Source of the DNA: Alphaproteobacteria bacterium
GTDB taxonomy: Bacteria; Pseudomonadota; Alphaproteobacteria; UBA8366
Direction: 5' to 3'
DNA length: 62,529 nucleotides
Assembly: GCA_028281325.1 (NCBI GenBank)
Contig: JANQKC010000040.1
Location: 1-62,529, forward strand
Shown here: piece after piece, positions 55,243 through 62,529 of the stretch
How the letters are laid out: every line of letters begins with the position of its first letter
How positions within the stretch are numbered: position 1 is the first letter of the stretch
Translations under genes and position numbers: made by a program
Notes under the pieces: generated by a model
What the model saw: only the letters and a program-made list of their open reading frames with translations
Database searches by the model: none
Told to the model about the DNA's origin: nothing

Positions 55243-56136
55243 CTATCTGGACGCCAGCATGGTTGCCGCTTCCCCGCAGACCTCTCGCATCGATCTGGGC
55301 ACAAAACCGACGGCTTCATACAATTTACTAGAATCCAGCGAGATATCTATTGGACGACGTTCCAAAAGCCCGGGCACGTCATTGATAACGCAGCGAGAGA
55401 TTTGACCCTGCAACCCTTTGCTCTGCGGCAAAAAGCCCTTGAATATCTCGAACAATTCCAGTCGACTGAGGGCATTGGGACCGCCAAGATGAAACAATCC
55501 AGACGCGTCGTTCTTCATTAGCTTGATCAACGCAGTGATCACATCTCGGATTTCGATGAACGAGCAAATTTGATCTTCGGCGCATAGAATTCGCCCGCCA
55601 GCCTGTAAAGAGTTGCTCCACTCCGTCAAAAGCCCACCGTAGCTCAAATCTCCACTAAAGACCTTCGCTAAACGTATGATCAGGAAATTCTCGCCGGTAC
55701 TTTGCAGGTAGCGTTCGATCGCGAGTTTCTGTTTCCCGTAGGTAACAACCGGATCTGGGCTGCTGTCCTCTCGATAGCGGCCGGCGACACCATCGAATAC
55801 CAAGTCCGTGGAAAAAAATACCGGCGTTGCTCCTCGCTCGAGCAGTTGGTCGATGACACGCCGTGTCGCATCCACATTTACCTCCGAGGTTCCGGTGGGA
55901 TCGGCAGCGCATCGATCTACCCGTGCCTCTGCAAAAAGGATTATCCCATACCGAACCATCGAAAGGTCGGCGCCCAGGTCGTGGAGAGACATGGTACGCC
56001 CATCGAACCGGACTGCGCCGGGAAACGTATTCGTGTGACAGGTCGCCACGATGCGCTCAACGCCAAGCTGTCGAGATAACGCCCGGCCAACGTAGCCGCT
56101 CGCACCGAGGATTAGGAATTCGGGCCTCGTCGCCAT
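55243..56136 (-). CDS. RmlD-like sugar-nucleotide reductase (SDR)
   Basis: A 297-residue extended SDR of the RmlD_sub_bind type. LGASGYVGRAL (10-20) binds NAD(P), FSTDLVFDG is the RmlD-type strand, and Y133/K137 (YGKQK) form the active pair. RmlD enzymes reduce 4-keto sugar nucleotides in the last step of deoxysugar synthesis. It runs against the operon direction and converges with the methyltransferase gene. Confidence 0.87.
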   Translation of the reverse strand: MATRPEFLILGASGYVGRALSRQLGVERIVATCHTNTFPGAVRFDGRTMSLHDLGADLSMVRYGIILFAEARVDRCAADPTGTSEVNVDATRRVIDQLLERGATPVFFSTDLVFDGVAGRYREDSSPDPVVTYGKQKLAIERYLQSTGENFLIIRLAKVFSGDLSYGGLLTEWSNSLQAGGRILCAEDQICSFIEIRDVITALIKLMKNDASGLFHLGGPNALSRLELFEIFKGFLPQSKGLQGQISRCVINDVPGLLERRPIDISLDSSKLYEAVGFVPRSMREVCGEAATMLASR

Positions 56137-56289
56137 CAGACAATTCTTCCAAACTTAAGATGAAAGCAATTTACCGCAGCCGCGGTTGTCACCGCATACC
56201 GTGTCTAACCGATCTCGAAGCCTCAAACCCGCCATGGACGAGACGACGGATTCAACTGCGACGCACATAAACTAGCCCGAAAATCGAGT

Positions 56290-56310
56290 ATAACCACTAT
56301 ATGTAGTTAT
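56290..56310. promoter_or_regulatory. Imperfect palindrome upstream of the TPR paralog pair
   Basis: ATAACCACTATATGTAGTTAT reads nearly the same on both strands, with outer arms ATAAC/GTTAT and matching AC/GT. It lies in a 292-base gap (56137-56428) between divergent genes, about 120 bases upstream of the TTG start at 56429. It could be an operator, but no second copy was noticed. The rest of the gap holds nothing recognised. Confidence 0.3.
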
Positions 56311-56428
56311 CAAACATACCGACAAGCGCTATACTGTTGCCCGTCATCCTTATCCGATCCGTCACGCTGCTAAAAGCCGATTCTTGGATTGCACTCGACG
56401 AACCGTAGCTCAACCGGGGGCCTACATA

Positions 56429-59101
56429 TTGACTGAACGCGTATTGCGAGCGTACTACGATTTTGCCGTCGTACCGGTCAGCTATAGTGTTTTCGATTTC
56501 CTGTATCTCGCGGAGATCGAACGCATCCACCGCAAACTCGATGCGCTTGAATTCATTGTGGTCGCGAACACCGGCGACGGTTTCAGATCGGATAGCTCGA
56601 TTTGGCCGATAGAAGAAAAGCGCTTTCGGCTCACGAACATCGTTCTTCGCGCGGGGAATCTCTTACCGTCTTGCCGGCGCACCGTTTATCATCCCACCCG
56701 AGAGGACGCAGCCGCCGACTTCAAACCCGATGCGTATATGTTCCCGAATGGCTATTCGGTGCAGGATCCCGTCACCGAGTACGAAGACATCGGTGTTTTC
56801 CTGGCGCTCTATCAGGGAAAACGGCTTGGCACGTTCCGAGCGCCGAGCGAATCCGTTCAACGCGTCGAGGCTTGGCTTGCCGCAAATGCCGGTGAGCGAA
56901 AACCCGTTGTCATAACAATTCGGAACTACCCGCACGAACCATTACGGAACAGCAATATTCCAGAATGGATAAGATTCGCAAAGAGCCTGGACCCCAACGT
57001 TTTCTGCCCGGTCTTCGTTCGGGACACGAACGACATATTCGGAAAGCCTGATGCGGAATTGGGCGAATTCCTGCAATTCGACCCCGCATCGATAGACATC
57101 GATCTTCGCCTATCCCTCTATGAGAAAGCCTACATCAATCTCTTTGCGGATACGGGACCGACACTTCTTTGCATGCTGGACAACGTAACTCGAAGTATTC
57201 GCTTCAAGGTTGTTCCAGATGTCTATCCCAGCGGGTCGGTTGACCATTTTCTGCGCCGTGGCTACGAGCCCGGCATGGAGTGGGTGTCCAGCAATAGTTT
57301 TCAGCGGACTGTTTGGAAACAGGACGATTTTCCGGTCATCAAACGTGAGTTTGAGAAACTTGTGGCGATGATCGAATCGGGGGCACCGCCTAGCCCGGCG
57401 CCATTGCCACCATTGGTCAAGACGCTGTCCCGCGTGGTCATTGGGCAGAACTTTGGTATGGCCGAAAAATTGGCCGAGATTGGCCTCGAATCCGATCCAG
57501 AAGACCCTGAAATTCGTTTTCTGCTCGCCCGGACCTATGAAGCCACCGAACGTTATGAAGAGGCGGCCAAACTCTACGAAGACATTCTTCGAATTCCAAA
57601 CTCGGACAAAGCTGCCGCAATTCCATATGCCAACTGCTTAGCGGCAACTGGTCGAGTAAGCGACGCCGTGGAATTCCTGCTCTCGGTCGAGCAACGCAAC
57701 ACGGACATCAATGTCCATTTCCTTGTGGGAACGAAACTAAGTGACCTAGGCGAGGAAGAGCATGCCGTCCGAATTCTAGAGACTCTTCTGAAGAAGCACC
57801 CCAACGACCCAAAAGTTCTCGGAGCATTGGCGAGTTGCTATTCGCATGAAAATACAACAATACCCAACGCCCTTCCCTATCTCGCCAATTCGATCCGGAA
57901 TGCTCCGGATGATCCCGAATACTACACCGCTATGGCGCATTGTTACTCACGGATCGGGCGTTATAACGAAGCAATCCAGCTTATGGCCCAGCGTGCCAAG
58001 GTCACGGGAGATTTCTCTACACTTGATTGGGTGGCGCTCGGCCTTTGGCGGGATTTGGCAGGTGATTCCGACGGCGCAAAAAAGGCGCTATCTGTCGCCT
58101 TGACCAAGATCGATGCCACTATGGCGCGCCAAAGCCGCCGTGAAGACATCATATCGCGATTGATCGCGCTGCGAGCCCGCATTCACTATCATTTGGGAAA
58201 TATGGAAGCGGCGCAAGCAGACCTCCAGCGGACGAATACTGGCCGTCCCGTCGGCGAGCTTGAATACGACCCACAATTCTATTTAAAGGACACGCCGCAA
58301 CGGCTAAATCGGCTACGAGACATTGTCGGGAACAGAGATGTCTTTATCTTTTGCCACGGCCCCTCCATTGCAGCGATGCAGGATTTTTGGAAGTCTTTCT
58401 CGGCATCCGAGCCCTGCCTCTTTGGCTTAAACAGATTCCGCGTATTCGAGACAGGATTCCTTAAGCAAACCGGACACCAGATTGACGTCGGCGTCGCTGC
58501 ACACCATCGACTTCTGCAGCCTCACATGGACAACTATCTCGAGTTTCTCTCTCGCGATCGTCCGGAGATGTTTATTACCAGCCGCTGGGCACTCGACCGG
58601 GTAAGCAGCCGGTTCCCGTCGCGTAATGAAATCGAGAAAAAGTATGATGAAAAGCTCTTGTATTTTGGGCGAACTAACCTCTATTTCACGCACGCGCCGG
58701 ATAGTCCGTTACGGTTTCTATTCGCAAACACACTTTCGATAATGACTAGTTTCGCCATGATCGCTGGCGCGCGTCGGGTCTTTATCTTTGGGGCCGATGG
58801 CAAGGCTGATGCGAATTCCGAAAAATCCACGCACTACGGGGCGGATAGCGGCGATCTACGTTTCGACCTAGTTGGACAAAAGCGAAAAGCCGTCGTCGAT
58901 GCATTCGCATCGGACACACAGCGTTTCAATCAGAGTACCGATTTCGAATTAATGGCCACGGAGCAACTCTTCGACGTCAAACGACCGGAAATATTTAACG
59001 TTTCAACCGAAAGCGCGATAACGCTGTTTCCCAAAATCGACTACGAGACAGCATTAAGCATGATGGAACCCGAAACAGTCGACAGACGGCAAAGCGCTTA
59101 G
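56429..59101 (+). CDS. Large protein: unknown N-domain, TPR array, MAF/DUF115-like C-domain
   Basis: An 890-residue protein in three parts. Residues 1-325 form a domain shared with the next gene (VVITIRNYPHEPLRNSN, FVRDTNDIFG, DLRLSLYEKAYINLF), possibly a GT-B-like fold. Residues ~335-610 are TPR-like helical repeats. Residues ~630-888 have FIFCHGPSIAAM and NTLSIMTSFAMIAGARRVFIFGADG, resembling MAF_flag10/DUF115 glycosyltransferases of flagellin glycosylation and CST-like transferases. The start is taken at TTG 56429 (TERVLRAYYDF) because the paralog begins at the equivalent point with TTG. An upstream TTG at 56384 is possible. Likely transfers the sugar made by the island. Confidence 0.65.
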   Translation: MTERVLRAYYDFAVVPVSYSVFDFLYLAEIERIHRKLDALEFIVVANTGDGFRSDSSIWPIEEKRFRLTNIVLRAGNLLPSCRRTVYHPTREDAAADFKPDAYMFPNGYSVQDPVTEYEDIGVFLALYQGKRLGTFRAPSESVQRVEAWLAANAGERKPVVITIRNYPHEPLRNSNIPEWIRFAKSLDPNVFCPVFVRDTNDIFGKPDAELGEFLQFDPASIDIDLRLSLYEKAYINLFADTGPTLLCMLDNVTRSIRFKVVPDVYPSGSVDHFLRRGYEPGMEWVSSNSFQRTVWKQDDFPVIKREFEKLVAMIESGAPPSPAPLPPLVKTLSRVVIGQNFGMAEKLAEIGLESDPEDPEIRFLLARTYEATERYEEAAKLYEDILRIPNSDKAAAIPYANCLAATGRVSDAVEFLLSVEQRNTDINVHFLVGTKLSDLGEEEHAVRILETLLKKHPNDPKVLGALASCYSHENTTIPNALPYLANSIRNAPDDPEYYTAMAHCYSRIGRYNEAIQLMAQRAKVTGDFSTLDWVALGLWRDLAGDSDGAKKALSVALTKIDATMARQSRREDIISRLIALRARIHYHLGNMEAAQADLQRTNTGRPVGELEYDPQFYLKDTPQRLNRLRDIVGNRDVFIFCHGPSIAAMQDFWKSFSASEPCLFGLNRFRVFETGFLKQTGHQIDVGVAAHHRLLQPHMDNYLEFLSRDRPEMFITSRWALDRVSSRFPSRNEIEKKYDEKLLYFGRTNLYFTHAPDSPLRFLFANTLSIMTSFAMIAGARRVFIFGADGKADANSEKSTHYGADSGDLRFDLVGQKRKAVVDAFASDTQRFNQSTDFELMATEQLFDVKRPEIFNVSTESAITLFPKIDYETALSMMEPETVDRRQSA

Positions 59102-59136
59102 CGCCCGCAATTACCGCCAGACCGGATGTATCCCCA

Positions 59137-60708
59137 TTGAGTGAAGAAACAATCACCGCGTTCTACGATCTCGAACTGGCACCGGCCAGTTTCGATTTCT
59201 CCTGTTTTTTGATCCTTGCCGAAATAGAGCGAATAAGGCTGGACTGCAGCAATCTTCATGTCGTGATCGTTCCAGCACCCGACACGGACAACCATCAACG
59301 GGAAACCGAGTACGACGACAGCAACAAACGATGGCGCCTCCACAACATACTCGTGCCGCATCTCGCCATCCTACCCAATCCGACATCGCTTACGATTTGT
59401 TCTTCGCGGCACGCTGCGGGTCAAACGCTACTCAACGCAAACGGCCCCATCTTTCCCCGAGACTACGATACCCAATCACCAACAACCGAATTCATGTGGT
59501 CCCAGATCACAGCGGCGTCGGCTCGCGGCGTGAAAATTCCATCCTACCGGGCAAGCGACCAAGCGAATTTGTATATGGAGCAATGGCTGACCTCGTGTTC
59601 TGGAAAGCGGTCTCCGATTTCAATCACTCTAAGGGAAAGTTCGCACGCGGTTCCACGAAACAGTAATCTTGAAGCATGGTGCCAATTTGCGAAAAGATTG
59701 GATCGCAACAGGTTCCACCCAATCATCGTCAGAGATACCGAAAAAATCTTCGGCGAGCCACCAGACCTCTTCGACGAGTTCACGACCTGTCCTCAAGCAT
59801 CTCTAAATCTCGACTTGAGGGTTGCCCTATACGAGAAATGTTGGTTGAACCTGATGCTGCCCGGCGGGCCAATGGTGCCTTGTTGGCTGAATGATCGAAT
59901 CCGCTTTCTGGTTTTCAAGATAATCAATGAAGACTGGCCGAACACAACCATCGCATATGTTTCCTCCCAAGGTTTGAAAATCGGCGGCCAGCTTCCCCAC
60001 GCCACCCCCTTTCAGCGGCTCGTCTGGGAACCCGACGATCTAGACGTCATCGAGCGGGAATTCGCGGCAATGGCCGAGCACATCGACCAGACGCCGGCCG
60101 ACAATGCGCCGGAGCCCGCTCCGGAAAACAGGGAAGACCCAATGGAGGTCGCACTGCGGCTGCAAATGACGGGGCGCATGGAGGAAGCGACGGCGATTTA
60201 CCAGGACATTGTCGGCAAGGATCCGGACAATGCTGATGCTTGGCATCTGCTGGGCCTGATCGCCCATCAGGCCGACCGGCCGGAGGCGGCGGAAAAAATG
60301 ATCCTGCGGGCCATCGGTCTGACCGGCGGACAGGCAAACTACTATGTGAACTTGGCTGCCGTCGTGAAGAAGACCGGGCGCACCGACGAGGCCGTCAATT
60401 GTCTTTGGCGCGCCATCGCGCTCGATCCGAACGATGCGGGCGCGCACGCCGACTTGGCCGAATTGCTTGCACAAACGTCCGAAAGCGATAAGGCCAAATC
60501 GGCAATGTTGAAGGCGCTTAAACTCAAGCCCGACTCGATCGATATCTGCGAACGGGCGGGACAACTATTCCACAATGCTGGCGACAACGAGATTGCCGCC
60601 AATCTCTACCGGCAAGCGCTCGATCTTCGCGAGAAGATTGCCCAGCAACGCTTGAAGGCGAGAGAGCAGTTGCCCGAAATACCAATACAAACCCTTAAAA
60701 CGGCATAG
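59137..60708 (+). CDS. Paralog: unknown N-domain plus TPR array
   Basis: A 523-residue protein that begins SEETITAFYDLELAPASFDF and repeats the N-terminal domain of the preceding gene (ISITLRESSHAVPRNSN, IVRDTEKIFG, DLRVALYEKCWLNLM). It then carries four or five TPR units (ADAWHLLGLIAHQADRPEAA and following, residues ~360-510) and no MAF-like domain. Its N-terminal half has the island's lower GC, whereas from about 60030 the TPR half is clearly GC-rich, which suggests a recombination or fusion joint. TTG 59137, 36 bases after the upstream stop. Confidence 0.65.
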   Translation: MSEETITAFYDLELAPASFDFSCFLILAEIERIRLDCSNLHVVIVPAPDTDNHQRETEYDDSNKRWRLHNILVPHLAILPNPTSLTICSSRHAAGQTLLNANGPIFPRDYDTQSPTTEFMWSQITAASARGVKIPSYRASDQANLYMEQWLTSCSGKRSPISITLRESSHAVPRNSNLEAWCQFAKRLDRNRFHPIIVRDTEKIFGEPPDLFDEFTTCPQASLNLDLRVALYEKCWLNLMLPGGPMVPCWLNDRIRFLVFKIINEDWPNTTIAYVSSQGLKIGGQLPHATPFQRLVWEPDDLDVIEREFAAMAEHIDQTPADNAPEPAPENREDPMEVALRLQMTGRMEEATAIYQDIVGKDPDNADAWHLLGLIAHQADRPEAAEKMILRAIGLTGGQANYYVNLAAVVKKTGRTDEAVNCLWRAIALDPNDAGAHADLAELLAQTSESDKAKSAMLKALKLKPDSIDICERAGQLFHNAGDNEIAANLYRQALDLREKIAQQRLKAREQLPEIPIQTLKTA

Positions 60709-60789
60709 GCTGGATCGTGCTATGTACGCGCTTCCGGAATGGCTCGGCTGTGCAGGCCAAACCTCCCAAAACTCGCGGATTCGTCGTCC

Positions 60790-61038
60790 CTACGTCATCG
60801 TCGAGGGAAGCTTGACGCGGGTGTAAGGCGACAATTGGCGGCGCGCGAACCGTCGTATCGCGCGCCAACAGAAGGACGCAACCCGGCGATAGCTGCGCGC
60901 CCGCATCGTGTTGGCCTTGGCGATGTAGTAATCCACCGTCTCCTGATCCGGATAACTGGGATGCGCGGCGTCGGCGCGGCGGGCGGCTGCCGGCCGGGCG
61001 GCATCGGCATTCGCTTCCATGGTAGCGTCGGAACGCAT
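60790..61038 (-). CDS. Small basic hypothetical protein
   Basis: An 82-residue protein: an acidic/alanine-rich N-terminal half and a C-terminal part rich in Arg (DYYIAKANTMRARSYRRVAS, then RAIRRFARR), reminiscent of small DUF1127-like basic proteins. The ATG at 61038 is preceded by AGGAGA with a seven-base spacer, one of the best ribosome sites in the window. That supports a real gene despite lack of a recognised family. Confidence 0.55.
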   Translation of the reverse strand: MRSDATMEANADAARPAAARRADAAHPSYPDQETVDYYIAKANTMRARSYRRVASFCWRAIRRFARRQLSPYTRVKLPSTMT

Positions 61039-61144
61039 TGTCTCATCTCCTATAAGGTCACTCGTGACCCTGCCGCACATCCTCCACCGACCCCCGACGA
61101 TTTGGCCGGAGTTATTGAATTGATTACCGTGTGGAGACTCTACG

Positions 61145-61246
61145 ATGCGCGTGTTTCTGTCCTATGTCCGTTGCGATGAGAAACTGTTTCAGTTGTATCG
61201 CCGCTTGATTCGCGCCGCCGGTTTCGGCATGCAAGCGCCACCCTTG
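61145..61246 (+). pseudogene. Possible TIR-domain-like N-terminal remnant
   Basis: An ATG-initiated frame reads MRVFLSYVRCDEKLFQLYRR, then LIRAAGFG, which resembles the first strand and helix of TIR domains (F-L-S-Y-x-x-x-D-x-x-x...L-x-x-x-G-F). After ~33 residues the similarity ends, and the frame runs into the NSS transporter gene in another phase. Could be chance. Confidence 0.2.
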
Positions 61247-61287
61247 GGACGCCAAAACCGCGTCCCTGTCCTTGAGCAAGGAATGCC

Positions 61288-62529
61288 ATGCACGCGCGTG
61301 AAGAATGGAAATCGAGAACCGGCTTCGTCCTGGCGGCCGCCGGCTCGGCGGTGGGCCTCGGCAATATTTGGCGCTTTCCGTACCTTGCCGGCGAGCACGG
61401 CGGCGGCGTCTTTCTGGCGCTCTACCTGATCTTCATCTTCACCATCGGCATCAGCATCCTGCTGGCGGAGCTGGCCATCGGCCGCGCGGCCAAGCGCCAA
61501 CCCGCGGGCGCCTTTCGCGTCCTGCAGGGCGGCGGCTGGACCGGTGCGGGGTATTTCGGCGTCGCGGCGGCGTTTCTCGTCCTGTCCTTCTACAGCGTGG
61601 TCGGCGGATGGACGCTCGCCTACATCGTCAAGGCCGTGACCGGCGCGCTGGACGGCGCCACCGCCGGCAGCGCCGGACAAACCTTCGGCGCGCTCGTCGC
61701 CGATCCGCTTAAGCCCGTCGCCTATCACGCCGTTTTCATGGCGCTGACCGTCGTCATCGTGATCCGGGGCGTCGCGCGGGGCATCGAAGTCACCAGCAAG
61801 CTTCTCATGCCCGCATTGTTCATCCTTCTCCTGATCCTCGTCGGGCGCGCCCTCAGCCTGCCGAATGCCGGCGCCGGTGTCGCCTTTTACCTTCAGCCCG
61901 ATTTCGACCGGGTGACGGGCGACACGGTGATCGCCGCGCTGTCCCAAGCGTTCTTCTCGCTGTCGGTCGGCCTCGGCGCGATGATCACCTATGGGTCCTA
62001 TCTCGATGCGCAGGAGAACCTGCCGAAGTCGGCGGCCTGGGTGACCGTGATCGACAGCGGCGTCGCCTTCCTCGCCGGCCTGATGATTTTCTCCGCCGTC
62101 TTCGCATTCGGACTGAACCCGGCAACGGGGCCCGGGCTGACCTTCGTCACCTTGCCCACGATCTTCGGGCAGATGACCGCCGGTTCGGTCTTCGCGGCCG
62201 CATTCTTCCTATTGCTGGCGGTTGCGGCGTTGACCTCCGCCGTGTCGTTGTTGGAGGTACCGGTCGCCTATCTGATGGACGAACACGGGGTCAGCCGATC
62301 CGGCGCGGCGCTGTTGTTGGGCGTCATTATCTTCGTATTGGGCATCCCATCATCGCTTTCCCTCGGCGTGTGGAGCGGGTTTACCCTCTTCGGCCTCGGC
62401 GTCATGGACTTCATGGACAACGCGACGACGAAGATCCTGATGCCGCTCGGGTCGATCCTGCTCAGTTTGTTCGCCGGATGGGTGGTCTACCCTCGCCTCG
62501 CCCGGGAGTTGTTGCAACAAGCGGGCGGC
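61288..62529 (+). CDS. Sodium-dependent transporter, NSS/SNF family (3' end outside window)
   Basis: At least 414 residues, still open at the window edge. It begins MHAREEWKSRTGFVLAAAGS, followed by AVGLGNIWRFPYLAGEHGGG, the TM1 signature of LeuT-type symporters where GNIWRFPY lines the Na+ and substrate site. At least ten helices follow, including SQAFFSLSVGLGAMITYGSY (TM6) and the TM8-like AALTSAVSLLEVPVAYLMDE. Transports an amino acid or related solute with sodium. ATG 61288 has AAGGA five bases upstream. Antisense frames here are shadows. Confidence 0.9.
   Translation, partial: MHAREEWKSRTGFVLAAAGSAVGLGNIWRFPYLAGEHGGGVFLALYLIFIFTIGISILLAELAIGRAAKRQPAGAFRVLQGGGWTGAGYFGVAAAFLVLSFYSVVGGWTLAYIVKAVTGALDGATAGSAGQTFGALVADPLKPVAYHAVFMALTVVIVIRGVARGIEVTSKLLMPALFILLLILVGRALSLPNAGAGVAFYLQPDFDRVTGDTVIAALSQAFFSLSVGLGAMITYGSYLDAQENLPKSAAWVTVIDSGVAFLAGLMIFSAVFAFGLNPATGPGLTFVTLPTIFGQMTAGSVFAAAFFLLLAVAALTSAVSLLEVPVAYLMDEHGVSRSGAALLLGVIIFVLGIPSSLSLGVWSGFTLFGLGVMDFMDNATTKILMPLGSILLSLFAGWVVYPRLARELLQQAGG

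Noticed and set aside
61189..61947. Minus-strand open frame of 252 codons near the right end
   Set aside because: Lies antisense to the start of the NSS transporter, whose TM1 signature is unmistakable.

Overview
The window reads as chromosomal DNA of a GC-rich alphaproteobacterium, probably a Rhodospirillales-like or marine lineage. The support is indirect: a stand-alone hisI not fused to hisE, an acyl-CoA/amide/BKACE catabolic repertoire, Alphaproteobacteria-like exported Pro/Ala-rich proteins, and many GTG and TTG starts. There is no phage, IS element or CRISPR array. The only RNA gene seen is one tRNA-Asn.

Layout. 1-171: tRNA-Asn(GUU) with promoter and a strong terminator. 262-3793: two less GC-rich genes for polytopic GT-C-like membrane glycosyltransferases. 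3919-7586: the conserved SGNH hydrolase / SxtJ-like / DUF5989-like / carbamoyltransferase cassette, followed by an FAD oxidoreductase (to 8966). 9033-12219: an envelope block with a PAP2 phosphatase, a PagL-type lipid A deacylase and a second outer-membrane barrel. 12606-16113: PhyH dioxygenase, DyP peroxidase, a small charged exported protein and a trypsin-like protease. 16135-21254 (minus strand): amidase, OYE-family reductase, CaiB/BaiF CoA-transferase and class III aminotransferase. 21448-27018: ChaC-like cyclotransferase, a lipoprotein and two large exported proteins. 27187-36941: NUDIX hydrolase, cysK overlapping an AlaX-type editing gene, SEL1 repeats, an SDR with no catalytic tetrad, EamA exporter, sulfurtransferase, GNAT and an MCP. 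37046-43760: threonine aldolase, BKACE, FAD oxidoreductase, a MetC-like lyase, hisI and modBC without modA.

44043-60708 is the most interesting part: a less GC-rich surface-carbohydrate island. Six genes in a row overlap by 4 bp (domain-swapped HldE-like enzyme, epimerase, split transketolase N and C, HAD phosphatase, APH-like kinase). They are followed by two tandem DegT aminotransferases (the second again overlapping by 4 bp), an RmlB-like SDR, a LIC12192-type sporadic carbohydrate cluster protein overlapping a 2OG-Fe(II) oxygenase, a methyltransferase and an RmlD-like reductase. Two large tandem paralogs close it: both share an unrecognised ~325-residue N-terminal domain plus TPRs, and one adds a MAF/DUF115-like C-terminal domain. 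I infer a pathway for an unusual, possibly chain-extended or branched, amino and methylated sugar, together with proteins that may transfer it to a surface protein or glycan.

60790-62529 holds a small basic protein and the start of an NSS-family sodium symporter that runs off the window. Composition statements are by eye; no searches were run. Family assignments rest on motifs and remembered family features.
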